A stretch of 64,000 nucleotides of DNA, taken from Anaerolineae bacterium. Lineage in GTDB: Bacteria > Chloroflexota > Anaerolineae > Aggregatilineales > Ch27. A model generated the notes under the pieces. That model was not told the origin of the DNA and did no database searches. It saw nothing but the letters and a program-made list of their open reading frames with translations. Positions within the stretch are counted from its first letter, which is position 1; each line of letters opens with the position of its first letter. The stretch spans positions 173,166-237,165 of the forward strand of contig JABLXG010000006.1 in the NCBI GenBank assembly GCA_013178165.1, read 5' to 3'. Position numbers and translations under genes: made by a program. Positions 47,246 through 56,025 of the stretch are shown here, piece by piece.

Positions 47246-48385
47246 ATGGAAACACCGCGCAGGAACCTTAAGCAGGAGTTGCTGGTCGCGCTGGTCACGC
47301 TGGTCATCCTTGCCACGGCGGTCAGCCTGGCAGTAGTCCTCACCGGTGACAGCCTGGCTGCGTTCCGGCAGACTGCTACGCCGGTCGCGCTGGCCCCCAC
47401 CACTGCCAGCCTGACTTCAACTGTGGAGCCGACACAGGTGACACTCACCCCGACCAGCAGTGCTACCCGGCCCGCGGCTGCGTCTCCCACTGTCTCACCG
47501 ACGCCATCGCTAACGCCCGGCAAACCCGCGCCGGAAACGTCCACCAGCGCTACGCCTGTTGCCGTCAAGCCGTCACCGATCCCGCCAGTCACTGCTACAC
47601 CTACCACCCGGCCTACGCGGACGCCGGTACCCCGCATCACCAGCATTCCCACCAAGGGCACACCAACAGCCACCGCGATGCACCTGCCAACAGCGATGCC
47701 ATCCCCCACCATTGCGCCAACATCGACGCCGATAGCCTCGCCAACTGAAGCAGCGACGCCCTGGCCGACGCCGTTGCCACCTACGCCGACCATTGTGCTG
47801 GCTACCCCGATCACGCCAACAGTGGTCGTGGCGGGTTGTACACCGCCCGCTGACTGGCGGCCGTATACGATCCGCTCCGGGGAAAACCTGTTCCGCATCT
47901 CGTTGCGCGCCGGAGTCCCTCTGGCGGAGATGCAGCGTGTCAACTGTATTCCCAACGCCGCCAATATCATCGCCGGGCAGGTGATCTACGTGCCGCCTAC
48001 CTTCTTCTATTCCACTGCCCCGACCTCGCCCATCCAGGCTCAGGAGACTCCGTCCTCCATCCCGCGGCAGGTAGGTTGCAGTGTACCCGGTATCCAGATC
48101 GCCTATCCCGCCCCCGGCGCCGTCCTGACCAGCCGTTTCGCCGTCACCGGCAGCGCCACCCTGGAGGATAGCAGCCGCTTCAGCTTCTACAAAGTGGAAC
48201 TGCGCGCGGAAAACGAAACGGTCTTCCACAATGTCGGCCAGTCCAACCAGCCGGTCACCGGCGGCACGCTGGCGACCATCGATCCGGCGGCGTTTGGACC
48301 AGGACACTACCAGCTCAAGCTGACCGTGGTAGACATCACCGGTAACTACCCGCAACCGTGTGCGATCCGCGTCACCTTCCGCTAG
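47246..48385 (+). CDS. Exported LysM-domain protein with Thr-Pro-rich spacer
   Basis: 379 residues from ATG 47246. One membrane segment (about 12-34) anchors it or acts as a signal. A Thr/Pro/Ser-rich spacer of about 150 residues (about 42-195) reaches out, followed by a LysM peptidoglycan-binding module (PYTIRSGENLFRISLRAGVP through QVIYVPP, near 205-250), a short Pro-rich linker and a beta-sandwich domain (about 275-379; GAVLTSRFAVTGSA and GPGHYQLKLTVVD). It looks like a cell-wall-attached protein. It is the second gene after the sensor and is followed by an LCP gene with its own promoter. Confidence 0.88.
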   Translation: METPRRNLKQELLVALVTLVILATAVSLAVVLTGDSLAAFRQTATPVALAPTTASLTSTVEPTQVTLTPTSSATRPAAASPTVSPTPSLTPGKPAPETSTSATPVAVKPSPIPPVTATPTTRPTRTPVPRITSIPTKGTPTATAMHLPTAMPSPTIAPTSTPIASPTEAATPWPTPLPPTPTIVLATPITPTVVVAGCTPPADWRPYTIRSGENLFRISLRAGVPLAEMQRVNCIPNAANIIAGQVIYVPPTFFYSTAPTSPIQAQETPSSIPRQVGCSVPGIQIAYPAPGAVLTSRFAVTGSATLEDSSRFSFYKVELRAENETVFHNVGQSNQPVTGGTLATIDPAAFGPGHYQLKLTVVDITGNYPQPCAIRVTFR

Positions 48386-48410
48386 GGTTCTGGCAGCCCG
48401 CACGCCCATC

Positions 48411-48419
48411 TGGTACACT
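48411..48419 (+). promoter_or_regulatory. Extended -10 promoter of the LCP gene
   Basis: TGGTACACT carries a TGn extension in front of TACACT (48414-48419). It lies 44 bases before the LCP start codon; no clear -35 box. Confidence 0.4.
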
Positions 48420-48462
48420 GACCGCCGTTATCGGCTGACTGTGACGAGGAGACTAAGGCTGG

Positions 48463-50283
48463 ATGCGAACCTGGCTCAGGCGACTGTTGCGCGTGTTCTT
48501 TGCTCTGATACCGCTGGCGGCGGTGGCTGCCGCCCTTTACTGGGGAATCAGCGTACTGCAGGAGCAGAGGGAAGCTGAGGCGCGCGCCGTAGCCTATGCA
48601 GCCACCGCGACCGCACTGGTGCCGACGATCACGCCCACAGCCAGCGCCACCGCCACGGCCTCACTAACGCCAACATACACGTCTACGCCAACAGCCACCT
48701 TCACACCAACAGATACGCCCACGGCTACTGCCACGCCGACCGCTACCGCCACACCGACGGCCACACCCAGCCTGACGCCAACTATCACCCCAACACCGGC
48801 GGCGACGCTGACCTACACCCTGATCCCGACCAACACGCCCAGCCACACGCCGACATATACACCGTCCTTCACGCCCACGGCCACAGCCACGCCCACCGCC
48901 ACGGCGACACCGTCAGCCACACCAACGCGCACACCCTTCCCAACCAACACGCTTCCGCCCAGTCCAACTCTGGATGCACCAACCGCCGTACCAGCCACGG
49001 CCACCCCGCGCCCGCTGCCGACGATTCTCTACCCGCCGGAATATACCCCACAGGCGCCGCCGGTAACCGCCATCCCGACTCAGGCGCCGCTGGCTGACCG
49101 GCACGGCTACGACATCATGAACATCATCCTGCTGGGCAGTGATGGCGAGGTAGAACCGACCGATCCCAGCTACCGCACGGACACCATGATCATCGTGTCG
49201 ATCAACCGCACCACCGGCACGGTGAACATGCTGCCCCTGCCGCGCGACCTGTTCGTCTTCATCCCCGGCTGGACGATGCAGCGCCTGAATCTGGCTTACC
49301 AGCGCGGCGAAACGGTGGGTTGGACGGACGGCGGCTTTGGCCTGTTGCGGCAGACCATCCTGTACAATTTCGGCATCCCGATCCACTACTACGCCAGCAT
49401 TGACTTCGACGGCTTCCAGACGATTATCGACACCCTTGGCGGCGTGGACATTGCGGTCGACTGCGCCATTCAGGATTACCGCTTCGAGGGCTGGGACCAG
49501 TGGAACAAGCCCATCTACCGGCTGTACACCCTGCCAGTCGGCCTGCACCACCTGGACGGCGATATGGCCCTGTGGTATGCGCGCTCCCGCCGCAACAGCA
49601 GCGACTTTGACCGGGGACGCCGCCAGATGCAACTGCTGCTGGCCATCTACCGGGAAGCCAAAGAGCAGGGTCTGCTGGCCCGCGCCATTGACCTTTGGCC
49701 GCGCTTGAACGAGATCGTCGAGACCAACCTGACTCTCCCGGATATCATCGGCTTGCTGCCCGTTGCTTTGAACCTGGACCCCAGCCGCATCCGCAGCTTC
49801 AACTTCATCCGGACTTACCACACCACCCCCTGGCAACCGCCGGATGGCGCGTATGTCCAGCTCCCCAACTGGGAGCCAATCTCCCAGCTCCTCTACAACT
49901 TCTACCAGCCACCGACCGAGAACCGGCTGGTGCAGGAAGGCGCGCGTATCGAGGTCGTCAACGGCACGCCTAACGAAGGCTGGGCCTGGGTCGCCGCCGA
50001 CCGCCTGGCCTGGGAAGGCTTCGTGCCCATTGTCAATGAAGCCAGTGATCAGCGGGACTATGCCCATACCGAGATCATCGACTTCACCGGACGGACAAAA
50101 GGCAGCAGCCTCAACGGGATCATGGCTGCGCTGAACGTCAGCGCCAACAACGTGCGCGTCGAACCTGATCCTAACAGCCCGGTGGACTTCCGGGTGATCC
50201 TCGGCCAAGACTACAACTCGTGCACCTTCGGCGTCCTACCACCGGAAGCAACGCCGACGCCTTCACCAACACCGGCAAGTTAG
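48463..50283 (+). CDS. LytR-CpsA-Psr (LCP) family glycopolymer ligase
   Basis: 606 residues from ATG 48463. One membrane anchor (about 9-27), a Thr-Pro-rich spacer of about 150 residues (50-200), the LCP domain (about 218-400; [28 protein letters not shown], then IDTLGGVDI and [10 protein letters not shown]), and a LytR_C domain (about 500-590; [14 protein letters not shown]). LCP enzymes attach lipid-linked glycopolymers to the cell wall. The key arginines and aspartates of the LCP core (R in YRTDT, R in PRD, R in DRGRR) are present. A final Pro-Thr tail follows. It could act on the glycan made by the operon at 18.5-29.7 kb (inference). Confidence 0.93.
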   Translation: MRTWLRRLLRVFFALIPLAAVAAALYWGISVLQEQREAEARAVAYAATATALVPTITPTASATATASLTPTYTSTPTATFTPTDTPTATATPTATATPTATPSLTPTITPTPAATLTYTLIPTNTPSHTPTYTPSFTPTATATPTATATPSATPTRTPFPTNTLPPSPTLDAPTAVPATATPRPLPTILYPPEYTPQAPPVTAIPTQAPLADRHGYDIMNIILLGSDGEVEPTDPSYRTDTMIIVSINRTTGTVNMLPLPRDLFVFIPGWTMQRLNLAYQRGETVGWTDGGFGLLRQTILYNFGIPIHYYASIDFDGFQTIIDTLGGVDIAVDCAIQDYRFEGWDQWNKPIYRLYTLPVGLHHLDGDMALWYARSRRNSSDFDRGRRQMQLLLAIYREAKEQGLLARAIDLWPRLNEIVETNLTLPDIIGLLPVALNLDPSRIRSFNFIRTYHTTPWQPPDGAYVQLPNWEPISQLLYNFYQPPTENRLVQEGARIEVVNGTPNEGWAWVAADRLAWEGFVPIVNEASDQRDYAHTEIIDFTGRTKGSSLNGIMAALNVSANNVRVEPDPNSPVDFRVILGQDYNSCTFGVLPPEATPTPSPTPAS

Positions 50284-50352
50284 GGCCTGCCAGCAGCGGC
50301 TAAACAGCGACAGGGACAGGACTTGCCTCTGCAGCGGCCTTGAGCCTTAAGG

Positions 50353-50358
50353 TATAAT
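50353..50358 (+). promoter_or_regulatory. -10 element of the yebC-ruvCA operon
   Basis: A perfect TATAAT lies 47 bases before the yebC start. The -35 region is not recognisable at 17-base spacing (TTGCCT is 24 bases away), so this is a partial promoter call. Confidence 0.4.
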
Positions 50359-50404
50359 AGGGCAGCAATCCAAACGGCATATCATTGCGCGGAGAAAAAC
50401 AACT

Positions 50405-51157
50405 ATGTCCGGTCACAGCAAATGGTCAACCATCAAACGCAAGAAAGGCGCAGAAGACGCCAAGCGTGGCAAGATCTTCACCCGCTTGGCGCGTGAGATC
50501 ACTATGGCCGCTCGGAACGGCGGCGACCCGGATTCAAACCCGGCGTTGCGCCTGGCGGTAGACAAGGCGCGGGCCGCCAATATGCCCAAGGATAACATCC
50601 TGCGGGCCATCGCCCGGGGCACCGGCGAAGGCGATGACGCGACTAACCTGGAGGAAGTCACCTACGAAGGGTATGGCCCGCATGGCGTGGCAGTGCTGGT
50701 CGATGTCGTCACCGACAACAAGAACCGCACTCTGGCCGAAGTGAAGCATGTGTTCAGTCGTTCCGGCGGCAGTCTGGCTTCTCAGGGTTCCGTAACCTGG
50801 CAATTTGAGCAGAAGGGCCTGATCTCGCTTTCCTCCGAAGGCGTGGACTTTGATGAGCTCTTCCTGGTTGCGGCTGAGGCCGGCGCGGAAGATGTCCAGA
50901 ACGATGGTGAGAGTATCGCCATCTACACGCCCCGCGATTCGCTGGCCGAAGTCGCCAGGGCGCTGCGCGATAACGGCTACACAATTGAGGATTCCGAACT
51001 GACCTGGGTTGCTAAAAACGAGATCGCGCTGGACAAGGAATCCACGCTGCGGGTCATGGCTATGATCGAAAAGCTGGAGGAACTGGATGATGTCCAGCAT
51101 GTGTCCTCCAACCTGGAGATTAGCGACGAGGCGCTGGAAGCGCTGACGGCGGCCTGA
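50405..51157 (+). CDS. yebC: YebC/PmpR family regulatory protein
   Basis: 250 residues, normal length. The N-terminus MSGHSKWSTIKRKKGAEDAKRGKIF is the family hallmark (here split for length), with NPALRLAVDKARAANMPKDNI and YEGYGPHGVAVLVD following. YebC proteins act as transcription regulators, and some help ribosomes through difficult sequences. The stop overlaps the ruvC start (TGATG), so the two are translationally coupled. yebC-ruvC-ruvA is a common bacterial order. Confidence 0.96.
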   Translation: MSGHSKWSTIKRKKGAEDAKRGKIFTRLAREITMAARNGGDPDSNPALRLAVDKARAANMPKDNILRAIARGTGEGDDATNLEEVTYEGYGPHGVAVLVDVVTDNKNRTLAEVKHVFSRSGGSLASQGSVTWQFEQKGLISLSSEGVDFDELFLVAAEAGAEDVQNDGESIAIYTPRDSLAEVARALRDNGYTIEDSELTWVAKNEIALDKESTLRVMAMIEKLEELDDVQHVSSNLEISDEALEALTAA

Positions 51158-51651
51158 TGCTGGTGCTTGGCCTGGACCCCGGGACGGCGACAACGGGCTA
51201 CGGCCTGGTACGGGAACATGAGGATGGCACGCTGGAGGCGGTGGCCTTCGGGGTAATTCGTACGCCGCCAGACCTGCCAATGGCCCGGCGATTGCAGATC
51301 ATCTACCGCGAACTGACCGCCCTGATCGAGGTCCATCACCCGGATGCAGCAGCCATTGAGCAAATGTTCTTTGGCCGCAACATCACCACGGCAATCACCG
51401 TCGCCCAGGCGCGCGGGGTGCAGTTGCTGGCTCTGGAAAACGCCCGGCTGCCGATCCGGGAATACAAGCCCAGCCAGATCAAGCAGTCCATTGCCGGCTA
51501 TGGCAATGCGCCAAAAGCTCAGATGCAGGAGATGGTGCGGGTGCTGCTTGACCTGGAGGAAGTGCCGCACCCAGACGACGCCGCTGATGCACTGGCGGTG
51601 GCCATCACCGACATCAACAGCGGACGCTACGAACGGCTCACGCTGGAGTAG
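51157..51651 (+). CDS. ruvC: Holliday junction resolvase
   Basis: Cuts four-way DNA junctions in recombination. 164 residues, normal length. The four acidic catalytic residues are visible: D7 (GLDPGTATTGYG), E68 (AAIEQMFF), and D141 and D144 (DDAADALAVAI). It is coupled to yebC upstream, and ruvA follows after eight bases. ruvB is not in the window. Confidence 0.97.
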   Translation: MLVLGLDPGTATTGYGLVREHEDGTLEAVAFGVIRTPPDLPMARRLQIIYRELTALIEVHHPDAAAIEQMFFGRNITTAITVAQARGVQLLALENARLPIREYKPSQIKQSIAGYGNAPKAQMQEMVRVLLDLEEVPHPDDAADALAVAITDINSGRYERLTLE

Positions 51652-51659
51652 ACCGGAGC

Positions 51660-52235
51660 ATGATCGCAAGTATTCAGGGCCAGGTGGTATACCAGGGCAG
51701 AGATCACCTGATTGTGCTGGTGGGCGGGATCGGGCTGCGGGTGATGGTTCCGCGCACGGTCTTCGACCTGATTGATGGCCCCGGCCACACCATCCGCCTG
51801 GCTACCCACCTGGATGTAAAAGAGGATTCGCTGACCCTCTATGGCTTTGTCGATGATGCCGAACGCGAGCTTTTTGAGCTGCTCAACACGATCAGCGGCG
51901 TCGGCCCCCGCCTGGCCCTGAACATTCTCAGCACCCTCAGCGCTGGTCAGCTCCGCGCCAGCATCGCCCAGGGCGACAGCCAGATTCTCACCCGTGTGCC
52001 GGGCATCGGCAAGAAGAAAGCGGAAAAGATCGCCTTCGACCTGAAGGACAAGCTCCCGGTGGTCGGCCCGCCGGAACTGGCCGGGTTGTATGACGTCGAC
52101 TCCGACGTCCTGGACGCCCTGGTATCGCTGGGCTATAGCATTGTCGAAGCGCAGGCGGCTGTACAATCGATCCCGCGTGACGCGCCTGATGACCTCGAAG
52201 AGCGGGTGCGCCTGGCGCTCAGCTACTTCTCCTAG
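51660..52235 (+). CDS. ruvA: Holliday junction branch-migration protein RuvA
   Basis: 191 residues, normal length. The junction-binding OB fold (MIASIQGQVVYQGRDHLIVLVGGIGLRV), two helix-hairpin-helix motifs (TISGVGPRLALNIL and RVPGIGKKKAEKIAFDL), and a C-terminal domain (about 145-191) that contacts RuvB are all recognisable. It follows ruvC; RuvB must be encoded elsewhere. Confidence 0.97.
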   Translation: MIASIQGQVVYQGRDHLIVLVGGIGLRVMVPRTVFDLIDGPGHTIRLATHLDVKEDSLTLYGFVDDAERELFELLNTISGVGPRLALNILSTLSAGQLRASIAQGDSQILTRVPGIGKKKAEKIAFDLKDKLPVVGPPELAGLYDVDSDVLDALVSLGYSIVEAQAAVQSIPRDAPDDLEERVRLALSYFS

Positions 52236-52340
52236 GCGCAGCCGCGCAGCCAGGGACGCCGCTTTCCCTGCCAGCAGGCGCCCCCGCCCACCTGATGAAA
52301 GCAGAGCGATGCCCCCTTCAACACAGACAAGGATCATGCC

Positions 52341-53066
52341 ATGAGCGAGCACGCCCTCATCGGACGACGGGTAAGTGTTCTGGATAAAGGCTGGATTGAA
52401 CTGGTGGATCTGATGCCTCACCCGGATGCGGGCGTCTCCGGCGATCTGGCGATCGTCAACGCTGCCCGTGTCTCGTTCCTGGGCGAAAGCAAAGGCGATG
52501 CGCGCGACAAGGCCCTGCTCTTCTACCTGATGCGTCACCGCCACACCAGCCCCTTTGAGATGGTCGAGTTCAAATTCCGCGTGCGTGCGCCGCTGGTCAC
52601 CTGGTGGCAATGGGTGCGTCACCGCACCTGGAGCTTCAACGCGCAATCCGGGCGCTACACCCCTTTCAGAGAAGAGGACTTCTACATGCCAGAGGTCTGG
52701 CGGCGGCAGGCGGAGGACAACAAGCAGGCCAGCGCCGGCGAACTGACCGGCCCGGAAGGCGAAGTTCTGAGCCATGATCTGGCCGCCTTTTACGCTGAAG
52801 GCTACCGCCTCTATGAGCAGGCCCTGCAAATGGGCGTGGCGCGGGAGATGGCCCGGCTGTTCCTGCCGGGTTTTGCCGTATATTACACCTGGGTGGCCAA
52901 GGTTGATGCCCATAACCTGATGCATTTTCTGCATCTGCGCATGGCCGATGACGCCCAGTACGAAATCCGCGTCTATGCGCGGGCGATCTACGAGCATTTC
53001 TTCAAGCCCGCCCTGCCCTGGACGGCTGAAGCATTTGAGCGATATATCCTGAACCCCGCTGGGTGA
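52341..53066 (+). CDS. thyX: FAD-dependent thymidylate synthase
   Basis: Makes dTMP from dUMP using FAD and methylenetetrahydrofolate. 241 residues. The signature RHRxxSxNxxSxR is intact (R93-H-R95 through S103-G-R105). It has the upstream segment LFYLMRHRHTSPFEMVEFKF that is typical of the longer ThyX proteins. AAGGA lies in front of the ATG. It stands about 100 bases after ruvA with no sign of its own promoter, so it could be part of that operon. Confidence 0.97.
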   Translation: MSEHALIGRRVSVLDKGWIELVDLMPHPDAGVSGDLAIVNAARVSFLGESKGDARDKALLFYLMRHRHTSPFEMVEFKFRVRAPLVTWWQWVRHRTWSFNAQSGRYTPFREEDFYMPEVWRRQAEDNKQASAGELTGPEGEVLSHDLAAFYAEGYRLYEQALQMGVAREMARLFLPGFAVYYTWVAKVDAHNLMHFLHLRMADDAQYEIRVYARAIYEHFFKPALPWTAEAFERYILNPAG

Positions 53067-53112
53067 CGATGCTGCCAGCCTAAGATCGGCCATCTTCGGG
53101 CGCGGTTCCCTG

Positions 53113-53140
53113 TGGACAATTGGTACTGAGCGTGTACAAT
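53113..53140 (+). promoter_or_regulatory. Promoter of the tandem binding-protein gene
   Basis: TGGACA (53113-53118), a 16-base spacer and TACAAT (53135-53140), with TG in front of the -10 box. Predicted start near 53147. Confidence 0.55.
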
Positions 53141-53222
53141 GTGCTGCGGTTTTGCATTCCCTGCTGACAGTCGGTGTGGAACCGCCGCTTTGCCGCACCC
53201 ATGATGATGAAGGAGAGATGCT

Positions 53223-55112
53223 ATGCCTTTGCTCCGGCGTCAGGCTTACCTGAGCCTGCTGGTCGTCGTGATCGCCCTCACCCCGTTGGTGGTGCTGGCG
53301 CAGGATACTCCCATCCGCGTGGATGGTTCGCGGATCGTGGCCGACATTGTGGAGCCGGTTAGCGCGGCTGCGGGTGTTGCCGTCAACCTGGAAATCTCAG
53401 GGACGGGCACCGGGCTGCAGCGGCTGTGCGCTGGCGAGATTGACCTGGCCAACGCCGCCCGGCCCATCACCCGCGCGGAAGAAGAAGCCTGCGCTGCCAG
53501 TGGCGTAGACTGGGTCGAAGTACCGCTGGGCTATGACGCGCTGGCAGTGGTCAGCAATCCGGCCATCACTACGATTCAGTGCATGACCTTCGGCGAACTG
53601 ACCAGCCTGTTTGGCCCTGGCGCGGCAGGCACGACTGCCCTCAATGCAGTAAACCCGGCATGGGGAGAGGGCGCGGTCAAACTCTACTCGCCCGCTGCCG
53701 ATAGCGCCGCGTACAACCTGCTGGACAGCCTGTTGCCCGGTGACGGTCTGCGCGCCGACCTGACCGTGCAGGCCGACACGAATACCCTGCTCAGCCAGAT
53801 TGCCGAAGACCCAGAAGGTATCGGCATTGTTCCCCTCAGTGCGCTGGAAAACGCTGAGGCAGAGGTTACGACGATTGCGCTGGATGACCTGAGCGGCACG
53901 GGTTGTGTAGCGCCGTCCGCCGGGACTCTTGCGGATGGCTCCTACCCCGCCGCCAGTGGCCTGTATGCCTACGTCAGCGCTGCTGCCCTTGAGCGTGAAG
54001 AGGTGAACACCCTTCTAACGGCGCTGATCGGCGCCGATGGTCAGGCGGTCGTTGCCGGGGCCGGTTTTGTCACCTTGGCTGAAGATACTGCCACCCGTGC
54101 CGCTGAGAATATCGCCGGCGTGGTGACGGGACGCCAGTTCTCAAAGGGCGAACCGCTGTACACCATCGCGCTTGACGTAGCCGGGACGGTTGCAGCAGAA
54201 GCCGCTGCCGACGCCTACAGTGCCCTGACCCGCCTGGCTAACGCGTTCAAACAGGACTATGAAGGCGTCACCATCAACACTACCGGCTTTGGTAATGCAG
54301 CGGCCTACCGCAAGCTGTGCAACGGCGAAGTTGACCTAGCCCTGGTCACACGCGCGGCCAGCACTGAGGAAGCCGCCGCCTGCGCTGATAACAACACCAC
54401 CCTGTGGGAGGCGCCACTCGGCCATCGCGCTCTGGTCATGGTCGTCCCTGAAGCAGCTGAGTTCGCTGCCTGCCTGACCAGCGACCAGGTTGCCGCTCTG
54501 TGGAGCGTCAGGGATGGCGCTTCGGTCACCAACTGGCGTGAATTGGGCGAGAGCTTCCCCGACCTGCCGGTGACAATCTTCCTGCCCCGTAGCGCCCAGA
54601 ACCAGACCGACTTCCTGTTGAACCGCGTTTCCGACGAACTACTCCAGCCGCGTACCGACGCCCTGCAGGAGAACAGCGACGCGCTCTACCGTGCTGCCGC
54701 AACCGCCAACGTGGAAGGCGCGATCGCGTACATGACCTATGACGAGTTCCTGAAGTCAGAAGCGGCGGTGATCCCGGTCGCCGTGGACAGCGGCAGCGGC
54801 TGTGTGGCTCCTTCGCTGGAAACCATCCGCGATGGCAGCTATGCCCTGGCCCTGCCGATCACGCTGGTTGTGCGGGAAGAGGCGCTGGCCCGGCCAGAGG
54901 TGCAGGCTGTGACCTGGTACACCGTACGCGACACCGCCGCCAGCCTGCTGGCCGAGGCCGGGGTTATCCCCCTGGAACCGGCGTCCTTCACTGCTTACCA
55001 GGCTGATGTCGCCGCCCGCTTTGCGGCGGCGGAGGCTGCCGCCGCTGCCGCACAACCGGAAGAAGCCCCGCAGCCGACCGCCGAGCCGACCGAAGCCACT
55101 GGCGGTAACTAG
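53223..55112 (+). CDS. Exported protein with two tandem PstS-like binding domains
   Basis: 629 residues. A signal peptide (about 1-26, ending VVLAQ) is followed by two similar phosphate-binding-protein-like (PBP-type) domains: about 30-300 and about 315-595. Repeated landmarks are RLCAGEIDLANAARPIT / KLCNGEVDLALVTRAAS, and SGTGCVAPSAGTLADGSYP / SGSGCVAPSLETIRDGSYA. A short Ala/Glu/Pro-rich tail ends the chain. PstS proteins capture phosphate for the PstCAB importer, but no pstCAB genes adjoin it. A sensor or scavenging role is possible. Duplication within one gene is uncommon. Confidence 0.88.
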   Translation: MPLLRRQAYLSLLVVVIALTPLVVLAQDTPIRVDGSRIVADIVEPVSAAAGVAVNLEISGTGTGLQRLCAGEIDLANAARPITRAEEEACAASGVDWVEVPLGYDALAVVSNPAITTIQCMTFGELTSLFGPGAAGTTALNAVNPAWGEGAVKLYSPAADSAAYNLLDSLLPGDGLRADLTVQADTNTLLSQIAEDPEGIGIVPLSALENAEAEVTTIALDDLSGTGCVAPSAGTLADGSYPAASGLYAYVSAAALEREEVNTLLTALIGADGQAVVAGAGFVTLAEDTATRAAENIAGVVTGRQFSKGEPLYTIALDVAGTVAAEAAADAYSALTRLANAFKQDYEGVTINTTGFGNAAAYRKLCNGEVDLALVTRAASTEEAAACADNNTTLWEAPLGHRALVMVVPEAAEFAACLTSDQVAALWSVRDGASVTNWRELGESFPDLPVTIFLPRSAQNQTDFLLNRVSDELLQPRTDALQENSDALYRAAATANVEGAIAYMTYDEFLKSEAAVIPVAVDSGSGCVAPSLETIRDGSYALALPITLVVREEALARPEVQAVTWYTVRDTAASLLAEAGVIPLEPASFTAYQADVAARFAAAEAAAAAAQPEEAPQPTAEPTEATGGN

Positions 55113-55136
55113 CACCTGGATTGGCAGACACTGATC

Positions 55137-55176
55137 CGCAGGGGAACGGCCCGTTGCAAATGGTCGTTCCCCTGCG
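55137..55176 (+). terminator. 12-base-stem hairpin after the tandem binding-protein gene
   Basis: CGCAGGGGAACG pairs perfectly with CGTTCCCCTGCG around a 16-nt loop, 24 bases past the stop codon. The T content after it is low, so it could end or stabilise the transcript. Confidence 0.6.
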
Positions 55177-55203
55177 TCAACTTTACGCGGAGTTGGGTGA
55201 CGG

Positions 55204-56025
55204 ATGAACAAGACGATTCTGGTTGTGCTGGATGCCTGCCGCCCGGATGGACTGATCCAGGCCCATACGCCATACCTGGACAGCCTGTGGCTGACCGGCG
55301 CGTATACCTGGACTGCGCAGGCCACAGTGCCCAGCTATACCCTGCCCTGCCACATGAGCATGTTCCGGGGGGTTCCGGCAGCCAAGCATGGCGTGACCGG
55401 CAATACTTATTCGCCCTCGGCTCAGGCTTACCCCAGTATTCTGGAGATCGCTCATGCCGCCGGGAAACATGTCGCTGTGTTTCATAGCTGGGAGGAATTG
55501 CGCGATCTCGCTGCACCGGGCAATGTTGATCTGAGCTACTACCGGGCCTATCGGGAAGATGAGGATACGGATGCCATCGTTGCCCGGATCGCCGCGGACT
55601 ATGTGATCGCCCACCAGCCCGATCTGACCTTCCTCTACCTGGCCCGGCCTGACTACATCGGCCATCTTGCCGGCTGGATGTCCCCTGCTTACCTTGCCGC
55701 CATCGAGCAAAGCGACCGCGATCTGGGCGCTTTCCTTGAGCGGCTGACCGCCGCCGGCGTCCGCGACCGCTTCACGCTACTCATTCTGTCCGATCATGGC
55801 GGGCACGACCACGATCACGGCTCTGACCGCCCGGAAGACCTGCTCATCCCCTGGATTCTGAACGGTCCGGCCATCCGGCGCAGTTACGCCCTGACCACGC
55901 CGGTGCACATCTACGACACGGCGGCGACACTGGCTGCCCTGCTTGACCTGCCGCTGCCACCGCAATGGGATGGCGTGCCCGTGCGCGAGGCATGGGCTTC
56001 ACCGATCAAGGATACTCGCCCGTGA
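55204..56025 (+). CDS. Alkaline-phosphatase superfamily nucleotide pyrophosphatase/phosphodiesterase-like protein
   Basis: 273 residues. The alkaline-phosphatase fold has the first metal aspartate in VVLDACRPD (D10), a likely nucleophile in ATVPSYTLPCHMSMF, the second metal group in LARPDYIGHLAG and the third in LSDHGGHDHDHG. Type I phosphodiesterases and phosphopentomutase-like relatives share this pattern. No signal peptide is seen. Its stop overlaps the GTG start of the MFS transporter, and the pair is translationally coupled; they could process and move the same compound. Confidence 0.85.
   Translation: MNKTILVVLDACRPDGLIQAHTPYLDSLWLTGAYTWTAQATVPSYTLPCHMSMFRGVPAAKHGVTGNTYSPSAQAYPSILEIAHAAGKHVAVFHSWEELRDLAAPGNVDLSYYRAYREDEDTDAIVARIAADYVIAHQPDLTFLYLARPDYIGHLAGWMSPAYLAAIEQSDRDLGAFLERLTAAGVRDRFTLLILSDHGGHDHDHGSDRPEDLLIPWILNGPAIRRSYALTTPVHIYDTAATLAALLDLPLPPQWDGVPVREAWASPIKDTRP

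Noticed and set aside
48600..49010. Repeated ACNCC-like DNA (Thr-Pro codons), considered as a minisatellite or CRISPR
   Set aside because: It is in frame within the LCP gene spacer, with no constant repeat-spacer pattern.
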